Shown: positions 45,349-58,779, numbered from the stretch's first letter. The stretch: 64,000 nt of DNA from Propionicimonas paludicola (GCF_002563675.1 NZ_PDJC01000001.1:2666001-2730000), one strand, 5' to 3'. Notes: a model not told the origin generated them from the sequence alone. Numbers and translations are program-made.

Positions 45349-46971
45349 GTGGCCCGCGATATCACCGAACTTCCCGACCTGGCCGATGCGAGCGGACGGG
45401 TGGCCCCGGTCCGCACCCGAATGCCGATTTATCTGGACCGATTGCCACCGTGCAACAACGCATGTCCGGCCGGAGAGAACATCCAGGAATGGCTGCGACT
45501 GGCCAAGGCCGGCCAGGACGAGGCTGCCTGGCGCGAGCTGGTCAAGAACAACCCCTTCCCGGCCATCCACGGACGGGTCTGCTACCACCCCTGCGAGGGC
45601 GCCTGTAACCGGGTCGAGCTGGACGGGTCGGTCTCGATCCACTCCGTCGAGCGCTACCTCGGCGACCTGGCCATCGAGAAGGGCTGGCAGTTCGACAAGC
45701 CCCGCTTCTCCTCGGGCCGCAAGGTCCTGGTGATCGGCGCCGGCCCGTCCGGCCTGAGCGCGGCCTACCAGCTGGCCAAGATGGGCCACCAGGTGGAGAT
45801 CCGCGACTCCTCCCCGAAGCCGGGCGGAATGATGCGCTACGGCATCCCGGAGTACCGGCTGCCGCGCGCGGTGCTCGACGCCGAGATCGAGCGTCTCTAC
45901 GCCCTGGGCGTGACCATCACCACCGACTACACGGTCAAGGATCTGCTCGCCGACCAGGCCGAGGGCGGCTTCGAGGCGGTCTTCGTGGCCATCGGCGCGC
46001 ACCTGTCCAAGCGGGTCGACATCCCCAACCGGGACGCCTCCAAGATTGTGGACGCGGTCAGCTTCCTGCGCGACGTCGCCTCCGGCGAGCGTCCGATGAT
46101 CGGCCGCAAGGTGGCCATCTACGGCGGCGGCAACACCGCCATGGACGCCGCCCGAGTGGCCCGCCGCCTGGGTGCGGAGGAGTCGATCATCGTCTACCGG
46201 CGCACCGAGGAGCAGATGCCGGCGCACGCCGAGGAGAAGGAAGGCGCCGAGCGCGAGGGCGTCAAGATGAACTGGCTGCGCACCATCTCCAGCGTGGACG
46301 AGTCCGACCTGACCGTCGAGATCATGGAGCTGGACGAGAACGGCAAGGCCCGTGGGACCGGACGTTTCGAGAAGCTCGAAGCCGACACGGTGATCCTGGC
46401 CCTGGGCCAGGAGACCGACTCCAACTTCCTGCGCCGGATCCCGGGCATGCACTTCGACCACGACGTGGTCCAGGTGAACCCGCGCACGCTGATGACCGAC
46501 GTGCCCGGCATCTTCGCCGGTGGGGACGCGGTGCCGTCCGACCGCACCGTGACCATCGGGGTCGGCCACGGCAAGCGCGCGGCCAAGCAGATCGACGCCT
46601 GGCTGGCCGGACGCGAAGCGGCCGATCGCCCCAAGCACGATCTGGCCAGCTTCGAGAAGCTGAACCTGTGGTACTTCGGCGATGCCCGCCGGACCACCCA
46701 GCCCGAGCTCGAGCCCGGCGAGCGGGTCACCGACTTCGACGAGATCGTCGGCGGCCTGACCGAGGATCAGGCGCACACCGAGGCGGCCCGCTGCCTGAGC
46801 TGCGGTAACTGCTTCGAGTGCGACGGCTGCCTGGGCTCCTGCCCCGAGGACGCCGTGATCAAGCTCGGCAAGGGCAACCGCTACCGCTACGACTACGACA
46901 AATGCACTGGCTGCGCGACCTGCTTCGAGCAGTGTCCGGTCGGTGCCATCGCGATGATCGAGGAGAACTGA
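45349..46971 (+). CDS. GltD-like NAD(P)-dependent Fe-S flavoprotein with C-terminal ferredoxin domain
   Basis: The 540-residue protein resembles the small subunit of glutamate synthase. It has an N-terminal Fe-S domain (Cys in 'CNNACPAGENI' and 'CYHPCEGACNR'), FAD motif 'VLVIGAGPSGLSAAYQLAKMG' region (about 123-145), NAD(P) motif 'VAIYGGGNTAMDAARVARRL' and FAD-closing 'GIFAGGDAV'. Unlike GltD it ends with two 4Fe-4S motifs ('CLSCGNCFECDGCLGSCP', 'CTGCATCFEQCP'). No gltB is near. With pyruvate:ferredoxin oxidoreductase 2 bp downstream it probably transfers electrons between ferredoxin and NAD(P). GTG 45,349 chosen; GAAGGGG precedes it. Confidence 0.85.
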   Translation: MARDITELPDLADASGRVAPVRTRMPIYLDRLPPCNNACPAGENIQEWLRLAKAGQDEAAWRELVKNNPFPAIHGRVCYHPCEGACNRVELDGSVSIHSVERYLGDLAIEKGWQFDKPRFSSGRKVLVIGAGPSGLSAAYQLAKMGHQVEIRDSSPKPGGMMRYGIPEYRLPRAVLDAEIERLYALGVTITTDYTVKDLLADQAEGGFEAVFVAIGAHLSKRVDIPNRDASKIVDAVSFLRDVASGERPMIGRKVAIYGGGNTAMDAARVARRLGAEESIIVYRRTEEQMPAHAEEKEGAEREGVKMNWLRTISSVDESDLTVEIMELDENGKARGTGRFEKLEADTVILALGQETDSNFLRRIPGMHFDHDVVQVNPRTLMTDVPGIFAGGDAVPSDRTVTIGVGHGKRAAKQIDAWLAGREAADRPKHDLASFEKLNLWYFGDARRTTQPELEPGERVTDFDEIVGGLTEDQAHTEAARCLSCGNCFECDGCLGSCPEDAVIKLGKGNRYRYDYDKCTGCATCFEQCPVGAIAMIEEN

Positions 46972-46973
46972 GC

Positions 46974-50540
<3,567 letters not shown>

Positions 50541-50543
50541 GCG

Positions 50544-51557
50544 ATGGACACCACCACCAGCTATCTGGGGCTGACCCTGCGGCATCCGCTGGTGGCCTCG
50601 GCCGGCCCGCTGTCGCAGAGCGTCGACCAGGTGAAGGCGCTGGCCGACACCGGGTTGGGTGCCGTGGTGCTCTACTCGCTGTTCGCCGAGCAGGTGCAGC
50701 GTCAGGCCGCCCATGACCTGGCGCTGGAGGAGGAGTACGCCGAGTCCTTCGCCGAGGCGACCAGCTACTTCCCGTCCGTGGATGAGCTGGCCAACCCGGC
50801 GGCCGGCTACCTGAGCCTGATCGAGCGCTCGGCGAAGGCCGTGGACGTCCCGATCATCGCCAGCCTGAACGCGTCCGCTGTCGGTTCGTGGACCGGCTTC
50901 GCCCGACAACTGGTCGATGCCGGAGCGTCCGCTCTGGAATGCAACATCTATCTGGTCCCCGGCGACCTGACCATGACCGGCGCCGAGGTCGAGGCCCAGC
51001 ACCTGGAGATCGTCGCGGCCGTGAAGCAGGCCGTGGACGTCCCGGTGGCGGTGAAGCTGTCGCCGTACTTCTCCAGCCCGGGCAACTTCGCGCTACAGGT
51101 GATCGAGGCCGGCGCGGACGGCCTGGTGCTGTTCAACCGCTTCCTGCAGCCCGGGGTGGACGTCGAGCAGCTGGCCGTGGTGTCCGGGGTGCATCTGTCG
51201 TCCCCGGCCGAAGCCCGGGTGCCGCGCACCTGGATCGCCGCGCTGCGCCGCCAGACCAAGGCCTCCCTGGCCGCCAGCTCGGGAGTGGAGTCCGCGGCCG
51301 ATGCCATCGCGCACATGCTGGCCGGTGCGGACGTGGTGATGACCACCTCTGCCCTGGTCCGGCACGGAGCTGGCTACGCGGCCAAGCTCATTGCCGGGAT
51401 GGACGACTGGGCCCAGGCCAAGGGCTACGCCAGCGTCGATGAGTTCCGCGGCCTGCTGGCCGTCCCCTCCGACGCCGACCCGCTGGGCTACCACCGCTCC
51501 GGCTACCTGGCCGCCCTGGAGAAGGCCAAGTCGATGTACGGCTCGCTGCGCCACTGA
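50544..51557 (+). CDS. Dihydroorotate dehydrogenase-like flavoprotein
   Basis: The 337-residue TIM-barrel flavoprotein resembles PyrD/PreA ('LRHPLVASAGPLSQSVDQV', 'VPVAVKLSPYFSSPGNFA', 'GADGLVLFNRFLQPGVD', 'GADVVMTTSALVRHG'). It lacks several residues of genuine pyrimidine enzymes and no pyr genes are near, so a different substrate is likely. It follows nifJ by 3 bp with GAGGAGCTGAGCG, so it is co-expressed with the ferredoxin-linked enzymes. Confidence 0.82.
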   Translation: MDTTTSYLGLTLRHPLVASAGPLSQSVDQVKALADTGLGAVVLYSLFAEQVQRQAAHDLALEEEYAESFAEATSYFPSVDELANPAAGYLSLIERSAKAVDVPIIASLNASAVGSWTGFARQLVDAGASALECNIYLVPGDLTMTGAEVEAQHLEIVAAVKQAVDVPVAVKLSPYFSSPGNFALQVIEAGADGLVLFNRFLQPGVDVEQLAVVSGVHLSSPAEARVPRTWIAALRRQTKASLAASSGVESAADAIAHMLAGADVVMTTSALVRHGAGYAAKLIAGMDDWAQAKGYASVDEFRGLLAVPSDADPLGYHRSGYLAALEKAKSMYGSLRH

Positions 51558-51595
51558 GGCAGCGCCGACCAGTCCTCGGTGGCCGGAGCCCTCGA

Positions 51596-52657
51596 TCAGG
51601 TGGGCCCGAGCGCGGGAGCGGCGCCGGTCGAGCCGCGCAAGAGCAGTGCGGTGGACAGCCGCTGCTGATGAGTGGTGTCGGGTGGGCTGCTGGCCGTGAT
51701 GGCCTCCACCAGGTACTCGGCAGCCAGTCGTCCCTTGGTGGCGATCGGCTGGCGAATCGTGGTGAGGCTCGGCATCGTCCAGCTGGCTTCGGACAAGTCA
51801 TCGAAGCCGGACACCGACAACTGACTCGGCACGTCCACTCCGGCCTCGCGGGCGGCGTCCAGGATGCCGAAGGCGATGATGTCGCTGAAGGCCACCATCG
51901 CGGTCGGCCGCTCGTCCTGTGCCCACAGCGTCCGGAAGGCGGTCACGCCGCCCAGGCGTGTGCACGGGGTCTCGACGATGGTGATCGAGTCGCTCTCCGG
52001 ACTCAGGCCGTACTGGGCCAGGCTCTCAGTGGCGCCCTGCATGCGGCGCTGAACCGGCCCTCGCCAGTTCTGATAGCCGCCGGCAGTGTCGGTCTCGATC
52101 GCGATGAAGGCGATCCGACGGTGACCCTGCCGCAACAGGTAGTCGACGAGCTCCCGCATCCCCTCGGTCTCGTCGAGTTCGACGCTGGGCACTCCTTCAT
52201 GCCACTCGCTGTCGACCAGGACGAACGGAATCCCCCGCTGGCGCAGCGCCGTGACCTCGCCGCGGTCGTACTCCAGGCCGCTGACGATGAAGCCGTCCAC
52301 CGCCGCGTAGGGGATTGCCTTCAGCATGGAGCCGCGCAACGGCGGCACCAGCAGCAAGGTCAGTCCTTCCTGCTGGCAGGTCTGCCCGATCCCCTGCAGG
52401 AACTGGGTGTAATAGGGGTTCTCCAGGACCTTGTCGAGCTGCTGCGGAAGCAGCAGCCCCAGGCTGTCGGTGCGCTGGGTGCGGAGCATCCGGGCGGCCG
52501 GATCCTGGCTGTAGCCCAACTCCTCGGCCGCCCGCAGGATGTTCTGCAGGGTCGCCTCGGAGAGCTTCTTGGAGTCGTTGTAGGCCAGGGACACCGCGGA
52601 TTTGGAGACATTGGCCCGATTGGCGACGTCCTGAATGGTGATCCGATTGCGCGCCAT
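51596..52657 (-). CDS. LacI-family regulator of the maltodextrin-type operon
   Basis: The 353-residue regulator starts with a LacI helix-turn-helix ('ITIQDVANRANVSKSAVSLAYN') and a hinge ('DPAARMLRTQRTDSLGLLL'), followed by a periplasmic-binding-type sugar domain. It is the last gene of the operon; its ATG overlaps the stop of the amylase-type gene (TGATG). The likely operator is GTTTAGTAAAC at the promoter around 59,040. Inducer presumed to be a maltodextrin. Confidence 0.88.
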   Translation of the reverse strand: MARNRITIQDVANRANVSKSAVSLAYNDSKKLSEATLQNILRAAEELGYSQDPAARMLRTQRTDSLGLLLPQQLDKVLENPYYTQFLQGIGQTCQQEGLTLLLVPPLRGSMLKAIPYAAVDGFIVSGLEYDRGEVTALRQRGIPFVLVDSEWHEGVPSVELDETEGMRELVDYLLRQGHRRIAFIAIETDTAGGYQNWRGPVQRRMQGATESLAQYGLSPESDSITIVETPCTRLGGVTAFRTLWAQDERPTAMVAFSDIIAFGILDAAREAGVDVPSQLSVSGFDDLSEASWTMPSLTTIRQPIATKGRLAAEYLVEAITASSPPDTTHQQRLSTALLLRGSTGAAPALGPT

Positions 52658-53988
52658 CAGCCGGCTTCCAGGATCGTCGAACTGCGCCGGCCCAGGTGCA
52701 GCGGCGCGGAGGTGAAGCGCGAAAGCACCGGATAGTCGACCGGGTCGAGGTCGACGCCCTCGCCCCGATGGACGAGGACAGCCGCGGCGGCGTCCCCGAG
52801 TGTTCGCATGACCAGGACTGTATCGGTGCCGAGCGGGTACACGTCCTGCTTGCCGCGACGAAGTGCCGCCGTCGACGTGCGTCGAGCGGCGAGTTCACGC
52901 ACCCCGGCCAGCAGCCGTTGGTCCCAGGCCTGCGGATCCCAGACCATTCCGGCCCGGCAGCCGGGATCGTTCTCGCCGGTCATCCCCACCTCGTCGCCGT
53001 AGTAGAGCATCGGCGCACCCTCGGCGGCGAACAGCAGGCTGTAGCCGAGCAGGGCCGAGTCGACGTCCGCGCCGTGCCGGGTGAGCACTCGCTCGGTGTC
53101 GTGTGAGCCGAGCAGGTTGAGCATGCCGTGGTGGTAGCCGTCGGGGATCTGCCGACGCAGTTGGTTCATCCCGGCGGCGAACTCGGTGGCGTCGATGCTG
53201 CGGTCGGCGGTGAAGCCGAGGACGAGGTCGCGGAGGGTGTAGTTCATGGTGCCGTCCGCGATGTCGCCTTGCAGCCACTCCTGCGGCTCGCGCCACTCCT
53301 CGGCGACGATGTAGAGGTCCTCACCCAGCGGCTTGACGACCTCTCGGAACTGCCGCCAGAAGTTCCGGTTGATGAAGTAGGGGACGTCCAGGCGCCAGCC
53401 GTCGATGCCCTGCTCGATCCAGTACCGGGCCACCGAGAAGTGGTGGTCCCGAACCTCCGGGTTGTAGGCATTCCACTTGGGCAGGTAGTAGCAGCCCGAG
53501 CAGGTCCGATAGTTCGGCTCCGGGTGGCTGATCACCGGGAAGCCCTCGACCGAGAACCAGTTCACGTGCGGCGAGGCCGCCTCCTTCTCGACCACGTCCC
53601 GGAAGGCCCAATGGCCATCCCCACAGTGGTTCAGGACCGCGTCCAGGACCACCCGGATGCCGCGGGCGTGACAGGCGTCCAGGAAGCGCTGGAAGGTCTC
53701 CAGGTCGCCGAGGCGATGGTCGATCGCGAAGTAGTCGACCGCGTCGTAACGATGGTTGGTGCGGGCCTCGAAGATCGGCGTCAGGTAGAGCGCATTCACC
53801 CCCAGCCCGTCCAGGTGATCGAGGTGATCGATGATCCCCTGCAGGTCGCCGCCCAGGAAGTTGTCTCGGGTCGGGACGGCGTCCCAGGGCTCGACTCCGG
53901 GTGGATCCAGGGAGCGATCGCCGTTGGCGAAGCGCTCGGGGAAGATCTGATAGAAGACGGCGTCAGCGAGCCATTCGGGAGCGGCCAT
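52657..53988 (-). CDS. GH13 amylase-family hydrolase (neopullulanase/cyclomaltodextrinase-like)
   Basis: The 443-residue enzyme has the GH13 barrel with nucleophile D201 ('GWRLDVPYF'), acid/base E230 ('IVAEEW') and transition-state Asp D297 ('LLGSHDTER'). Start 'MAAPEWLADAVFYQIFPERFANGD' is typical of neopullulanase-like enzymes without the N-terminal dimer domain. No signal peptide, so it acts on imported oligosaccharides. One-base overlaps (TGATG) with the permease upstream and the LacI gene downstream. Confidence 0.88.
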   Translation of the reverse strand: MAAPEWLADAVFYQIFPERFANGDRSLDPPGVEPWDAVPTRDNFLGGDLQGIIDHLDHLDGLGVNALYLTPIFEARTNHRYDAVDYFAIDHRLGDLETFQRFLDACHARGIRVVLDAVLNHCGDGHWAFRDVVEKEAASPHVNWFSVEGFPVISHPEPNYRTCSGCYYLPKWNAYNPEVRDHHFSVARYWIEQGIDGWRLDVPYFINRNFWRQFREVVKPLGEDLYIVAEEWREPQEWLQGDIADGTMNYTLRDLVLGFTADRSIDATEFAAGMNQLRRQIPDGYHHGMLNLLGSHDTERVLTRHGADVDSALLGYSLLFAAEGAPMLYYGDEVGMTGENDPGCRAGMVWDPQAWDQRLLAGVRELAARRTSTAALRRGKQDVYPLGTDTVLVMRTLGDAAAAVLVHRGEGVDLDPVDYPVLSRFTSAPLHLGRRSSTILEAG

Positions 53989-54809
53989 CAGTCCTTCAAT
54001 CCGGTCGAAGCGATTCCACGCACCAGGGCGCGTTGGAAGAACAGGAAGACGACGATGCTGGGGATCGTGGCGGTGAGTGTGCCGGCCATCAGATAGTTCC
54101 AGGACGTCCCGTACCGCCCCACGAAGGAGGACAGTCCGAGCTGGATCGTGCGCATGTCGTCGTTGTTGGTGACCAGCAGGGGCCACAGGAAGTCGTTCCA
54201 GGCGAACAGGAAGCTGAAGATCCCCAACGTGGCGAAAGCCGGCGACGACAGCGGGACGATCACCCGGAAGAACGTCCCGGCCCGGCTGCAGCCGTCGATT
54301 CGGGCCGCCTCTTCCAGCTCGACCGGAATCGTCACGAAGTACTGGCGCAGCAGCAGGATGCCGAACACATCGGCCAGCCTCGGCACGATCAGGGCCGCAT
54401 AGGTGTCGATCCAGCCCAGGTTGGCCACGATCGTGTAGGCCGGGATCACCGTGACGAAGGTGGGCACCATCAGCCCGGCCAGCAGCACCGGGAACAGGAC
54501 GTTCTTGCCCGGGAAGTCCAGTCGAGCGAACGCGTAGGCGGCCAGGGCGTCGAAGACCAGGTGCCCGGCCACGATTCCGACGGCCATCACCAGGCTGTTG
54601 ACGTAGTACTGCGCGAATGGCGCGGACTGCCAGGCCCGCAGATAGTTCTCCCAGTGCCACGAGGTGGGCAGGATCGAGGAGTTGGTGTAGGTCTCAGCCC
54701 GGGTCTGCAGCGAGGTGGTGAACATCCAGAGGAACGGCACCACGACCACCACCGAACCGAGGATCAAGATCGCGTGGCGCACGAGTCGTCCGGCTTGTGC
54801 GCGGGTCAT
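53988..54809 (-). CDS. Sugar ABC transporter permease (MalG type)
   Basis: The 273-residue permease has six helices and the EAA loop 'EEAARIDGCSRAGTFFRVIVP' region near 185-205 that docks the ATPase. It overlaps the other permease gene by 4 bp and the amylase-type gene by one base. Confidence 0.9.
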   Translation of the reverse strand: MTRAQAGRLVRHAILILGSVVVVVPFLWMFTTSLQTRAETYTNSSILPTSWHWENYLRAWQSAPFAQYYVNSLVMAVGIVAGHLVFDALAAYAFARLDFPGKNVLFPVLLAGLMVPTFVTVIPAYTIVANLGWIDTYAALIVPRLADVFGILLLRQYFVTIPVELEEAARIDGCSRAGTFFRVIVPLSSPAFATLGIFSFLFAWNDFLWPLLVTNNDDMRTIQLGLSSFVGRYGTSWNYLMAGTLTATIPSIVVFLFFQRALVRGIASTGLKD

Positions 54810-55753
54810 CGCTCGGTCCCATCACTGCCGGTGACCCGCCATTGCACAAGGGTCACGCCGAGTACCAGGGCCAAGGTGACGAAGGCGATCGCCGTGCCAT
54901 AGCCGAAGTCGCCGAGCCGGAACGCGGTGCGATACATGAACATGCCGAGCACGTCGGTGCCACCGCGGGGCCCGCCCTCGGTGAACACATAGACCAGGTC
55001 GAAAGCCTGGAAGCTGGTGATCAGGGCCTGAACCACGACGAAGAAGGTCATCGGCGACAGCAGCGGAATCGTCAGGTGGCGCAGCTTCTGCCAGCCGCTG
55101 GCCCCGTCCAGCCCGGCCGCCTCGTAGATCGAATGCGGCAGTGCTTGCAGCGCCGTCAAGTAGAGGACGGCGTTGAACCCGATGTTCTTCCAGACGGTCA
55201 GCAGAGTCAGCGCCCCCAGCGCCAAGTAGCGGTCCTGCAGCCAGTCCGGGCCGGCGATTCCGAACTGGGCCAACACCGAGTTGACCAGGCCGGACGGGTC
55301 GAGCAGGTAGCGCCACACGATCGCAGCCGCCACCGACGAGGTGACCACAGGCAGGAAGTAGATGCTGCGGTAGATGCCCAGACCGCGCAGTGGGGCGTCC
55401 AGGAGCAGGGCGATCGCCAGCCCACTGACCACACTCAGCACACAGACCCCGAGCGCATAGCCGACGGTGACCGCCAGGCTGTTCCAGAACTCCGGATCCT
55501 GGGCAAGGCGCTGGTAGTTGCCGAGACCGACGAAGGGCTGCACCGGGTCGAAGCCGTTCCAGGAGGTCAGGCTGATCTGCCCTGCGGCCAGGATCGGGTA
55601 GAAGACGAACACGGCCAGGACGACCAGTGCCGGGGCCAGGAAGACGGCGGCGGTGATCACCTGTTCCCGGTCGTAGCGCCGCCGTCGTGGGGAGCGCGGT
55701 GATCCGCTCGGGGGAGTCTCCCCCGAGCGGATCACCAGTTGAGCCTGCGCCAC
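54806..55753 (-). CDS. Sugar ABC transporter permease (MalF type)
   Basis: The 315-residue permease has a basic N-terminus and six or seven helices, with EAA loop 'YEAAGLDGASGWQKLRHLTIP'. It begins at GTG 55,753, 5 bp after the binding-protein stop; the ribosome site is weak, so coupling is likely. Confidence 0.9.
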   Translation of the reverse strand: MAQAQLVIRSGETPPSGSPRSPRRRRYDREQVITAAVFLAPALVVLAVFVFYPILAAGQISLTSWNGFDPVQPFVGLGNYQRLAQDPEFWNSLAVTVGYALGVCVLSVVSGLAIALLLDAPLRGLGIYRSIYFLPVVTSSVAAAIVWRYLLDPSGLVNSVLAQFGIAGPDWLQDRYLALGALTLLTVWKNIGFNAVLYLTALQALPHSIYEAAGLDGASGWQKLRHLTIPLLSPMTFFVVVQALITSFQAFDLVYVFTEGGPRGGTDVLGMFMYRTAFRLGDFGYGTAIAFVTLALVLGVTLVQWRVTGSDGTER

Positions 55754-55758
55754 GCGGC

Positions 55759-57057
55759 TCAGCCTTGTGCAATCACGGCGTTGACGGCCTTCTCGGCGGC
55801 GGCTAGCGCCTCGTCGACCGTGGCCTCACCGGCCAGCGCCTTCTCGATCTGCTGCGCGAAGGCCAGCGAGATCTTCGGGTACAGCGGAGTGTTCGGACGA
55901 GCGTGGGCGTCGGCCATCTGCTCGACATAGGGCAGCAGCCGCGGCTGCGAGCTCTTCACCCAGTCCAGGTAGCCGGCCGAGGTAGCCACCGAGTTGGTCA
56001 CCGGCAGCATGCCGGTGGTCTCGCTCCACTTGGTGACCTGGTCGGCGGAGAGGAACCAGGCCAGGAAGTCCGCGGAGGCCTTGGCATTGGCATCGGAGTT
56101 GTTGAAGACCATGGCCTGCTCGCCACCGAGGTTGGTGGCCGGCTTGCCGTCGCTGGGGTAGGGCGCCTTGGCCACCCCGAAGTCGAACGGCGGATCGGCT
56201 GCCCAGATCCCGACCATCCAGGAACCTTCCTGGGCCGAGCCGCCCTTGCCCTTCTCGAACTCGCCCCACTTGGCGTAGGGGGAGACGCCCGACTTGATCA
56301 GATCGACCCAGAACTGCAGCGCCTTCTTGCCCTGCGGAGTGTTGAACGCGGCCGCGGAGTTGTCGGCCTTCAGGAACTCGCCGCCGGCCTGCCACAGGTT
56401 CACCTGGAAGTTCCACGTCAGCCCCTCACCGCTGTCACCGGCCTGGGTGTACAGGTCGTAGCCGGGCTTCCCGGTCTTGGCCAGGATCTGCTTGGCATCA
56501 GCCATCAGTTCCTCCCACGTGGTCGGGGGCTTCTCCGGATCGAGTCCAGCCTGCTTGAACAGGGTCTTGTTGTACATGTAGGCGAGGTTGTTTGCCGAGA
56601 CCGGTACCGAAACCTGCTTGCCTCCGATGGTGCCGAAGGAGGTCAGGGCCGGGTTGATGTCGGAGACCACCTCGGCCGGCAGCAGAGACTTCAGGTCGGC
56701 CAAGGTGCCGATCTGGTTGATCTGCGGCACCCAGACCAGGTCGCCGATCGCGATGTCGGGCAGAGTCTTGGAGGTCGCCGAGGCGCGCAGCTTGGTCAGG
56801 AAGTCGGCGTTCGGCACCATCGAGGTGGTGATCTTCACCTGGGGATGGCTCTTCTGGTAGTCAGCCACCATGGCGTCGAAGGTGTCGGCATTGGTGCCGT
56901 CCCAGTAGTGCCAGATGGTGATCTGCGCCGGTGCGGCCGGGGCCGAAGCCGAGGACGAGACGGCGGGCGCAGCGGTGCTGCCCGATGGCCCGGCGCACCC
57001 CGTGAGCGCTAGGAGGCCTGCGACGCCAGCGGCGACAAGCCTAAGGTGACGGTGCAT
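55759..57057 (-). CDS. Sugar-binding lipoprotein of the ABC transporter
   Basis: The 432-residue protein has a lipoprotein signal ('LLALTGC', Cys at about 21) and a family-1 extracellular solute-binding fold ('ITIWHYWDGTNADTFDAMVADYQ'). It captures an oligosaccharide outside the membrane. ATG 57,057 follows AAGGAAG and gives a good signal peptide; the 57,072 start does not. No ATPase gene is in the operon, so a shared MsiK-type ATPase encoded elsewhere is likely, as in other actinobacteria. Confidence 0.9.
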   Translation of the reverse strand: MHRHLRLVAAGVAGLLALTGCAGPSGSTAAPAVSSSASAPAAPAQITIWHYWDGTNADTFDAMVADYQKSHPQVKITTSMVPNADFLTKLRASATSKTLPDIAIGDLVWVPQINQIGTLADLKSLLPAEVVSDINPALTSFGTIGGKQVSVPVSANNLAYMYNKTLFKQAGLDPEKPPTTWEELMADAKQILAKTGKPGYDLYTQAGDSGEGLTWNFQVNLWQAGGEFLKADNSAAAFNTPQGKKALQFWVDLIKSGVSPYAKWGEFEKGKGGSAQEGSWMVGIWAADPPFDFGVAKAPYPSDGKPATNLGGEQAMVFNNSDANAKASADFLAWFLSADQVTKWSETTGMLPVTNSVATSAGYLDWVKSSQPRLLPYVEQMADAHARPNTPLYPKISLAFAQQIEKALAGEATVDEALAAAEKAVNAVIAQG

Positions 57058-57074
57058 TGGTCTTCCTTTCATGT

Positions 57075-57085
57075 TTAGGCGCTAA
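57075..57085. promoter_or_regulatory. Possible internal LacI-type operator
   Basis: TTAGGCGCTAA has complementary ends (TTAG/CTAA) and spans the stop codon of the upstream GH13 gene, 18 bp before the binding-protein gene. It resembles the operator at 59,034-59,044 only loosely and could be chance. Confidence 0.22.
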
Positions 57086-58779
57086 TCCTTGCGCCCGGTT
57101 TGTGGTGTCGGCAGCGCCAGCTGGAACCAGCTCGCGCTATTGGCTGGGAGGTCAGCTACTCCGCTGACCTCCTCCGTGCTGATCACGCGTGGCCCCAGCG
57201 ACCAGGACGTGGGAATGGTGCAGTGCTGGTCGGTGAGGTTCACCACGCAGACTCCGTCTCCGCGCTGGAAGGCGAGGACGCCATCGGGGCCCTCCAACCA
57301 GCGCAGGCCGGCGTCCGCGGCGAACAGTGTCCGGCGGGCTCGGATGAGCTGCCGGTAGAGGGTGAGCATCGAGTTCGGGTCCTGACGCTGGCCGGACCGG
57401 GCATAGCGGGCGAACCATTCCGGCTGCGGCAGCCAGGCGGGCCGGGCACCGTCCGGGGAGAACCCGAAGTTGGCCCCGTCCAGGGTCCACGGCAGCGGCA
57501 CTCGGCAGCCGTCGCGGCCCAGCTCGGCACCACCGGATCGCAACCAGATCGGATCCTGGCGGACCGAGTCGGGCAGCTCGAAGACCTCGGGCAGGCCGAG
57601 CTCCTCGCCTTGGAACAGGTACGCCGACCCGGGGAGGGCCAGCAGCAGCGCCGCGGCGGCGCGCGCTCGCCGAGCCCCCAACTCCAGATCGACCGGGCCC
57701 CGGCGGCGGGCGGCCGAGATCATGTCGGTGGGCGGTGGCGCGATCAGACTCTGCTGCTGGCCGTAGCGGGTGACGGTGCGATGCACGTCGTGGTTCGAGA
57801 GCACCCAGGCCGGCGCCGATCCGAAGTTGGCCAGCCCGGCATCGATCGCGGCGCGCATCCGGGCGGCGTTCCAGGGCTGCACCAGCAGGCCGAAGTCGAA
57901 AGCCTGGTGCATCTCGTCCGAGCGGACGTATGCCGAGACCAGGTGCTGGGAGGGCAGCCAGACCTCGCCCACGAAGTACTTGGGCACCGGGCTGGCATCA
58001 CCGAGCGCACGCCAGGAGCGGTAGATCTGGTGGACCTCCGGCTGGTCCCACATCGCATAGTTGTGGCCATCGCCCCGGTGGTCGGGCAGATCGGCGGCCT
58101 TGACGTTGCCGTGGGCGACGTCGATCCGAAACCCATCCACACCGCGGGCGAACCAGAAGCTCAGGACGTCCTCGAACTCCTGAGCAACCTCCGGGTTGCG
58201 CCAGTTGAAGTCCGGCTGGGTGGAGTCGAAGGCGTGGAAGTACCACTGGCCCGGGGTACCGTCCGCCTCGGTCACGCGAGTCCATGCCGGCCCTCCGAAG
58301 ACACTGAGCCAGTTGTTCGGCGGCAACCCGCCGTCGGCACCGCGTCCATCGCGGAACAGGAAGCGCTGCCGCTCGCGACTGCCCGGCCCCGCAGCGAGGG
58401 CAGCCCGGAACCAGACGTGTTCGCTCGAGCAATGGTTGGGCACCATGTCCATCAGCACTCGAAGGCCCAGCCGGTGCGCCTGCTCGACCACCGCATCGAA
58501 CTCGGCCAGCGTGCCGAAACTCGGGTCGATCGCTCGATAGTCGGCAATGTCGTAGCCGTGATCGCGCTGAGGTGAGAGGTAGCAGGGGTTCAGCCAGATC
58601 GCGTCGCACCCCAGCTCGGCGATCTCGGCCAGGCCGCGGGACAGCCCGGCCAGGTCACCGAGGCCGTCGCCGTCGCCATCACGGAAGGAACGCAGGTAGA
58701 CCTGGTACACGACCGCGTCCGACGGGAAGGCGCCGAGTACGGCGGACTCCGTATGAGCGGTGAGTGAATCGAGGGTCAT
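57082..58779 (-). CDS. GH13 alpha-glucosidase
   Basis: The 565-residue intracellular enzyme has GH13 residues D220 ('GFRIDVAHG'), E272 ('FVGEVWL') and D331 ('VLSNHDVHR'), a Ca-loop-like 'DGDGDGLGDL' near 34-43 and a C-terminal beta domain. It resembles alpha-glucosidases/oligo-1,6-glucosidases that split imported maltodextrins to glucose. First gene of the operon; GAAGGAAGCCG precedes the ATG. Confidence 0.9.
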   Translation of the reverse strand: MTLDSLTAHTESAVLGAFPSDAVVYQVYLRSFRDGDGDGLGDLAGLSRGLAEIAELGCDAIWLNPCYLSPQRDHGYDIADYRAIDPSFGTLAEFDAVVEQAHRLGLRVLMDMVPNHCSSEHVWFRAALAAGPGSRERQRFLFRDGRGADGGLPPNNWLSVFGGPAWTRVTEADGTPGQWYFHAFDSTQPDFNWRNPEVAQEFEDVLSFWFARGVDGFRIDVAHGNVKAADLPDHRGDGHNYAMWDQPEVHQIYRSWRALGDASPVPKYFVGEVWLPSQHLVSAYVRSDEMHQAFDFGLLVQPWNAARMRAAIDAGLANFGSAPAWVLSNHDVHRTVTRYGQQQSLIAPPPTDMISAARRRGPVDLELGARRARAAAALLLALPGSAYLFQGEELGLPEVFELPDSVRQDPIWLRSGGAELGRDGCRVPLPWTLDGANFGFSPDGARPAWLPQPEWFARYARSGQRQDPNSMLTLYRQLIRARRTLFAADAGLRWLEGPDGVLAFQRGDGVCVVNLTDQHCTIPTSWSLGPRVISTEEVSGVADLPANSASWFQLALPTPQTGRKD

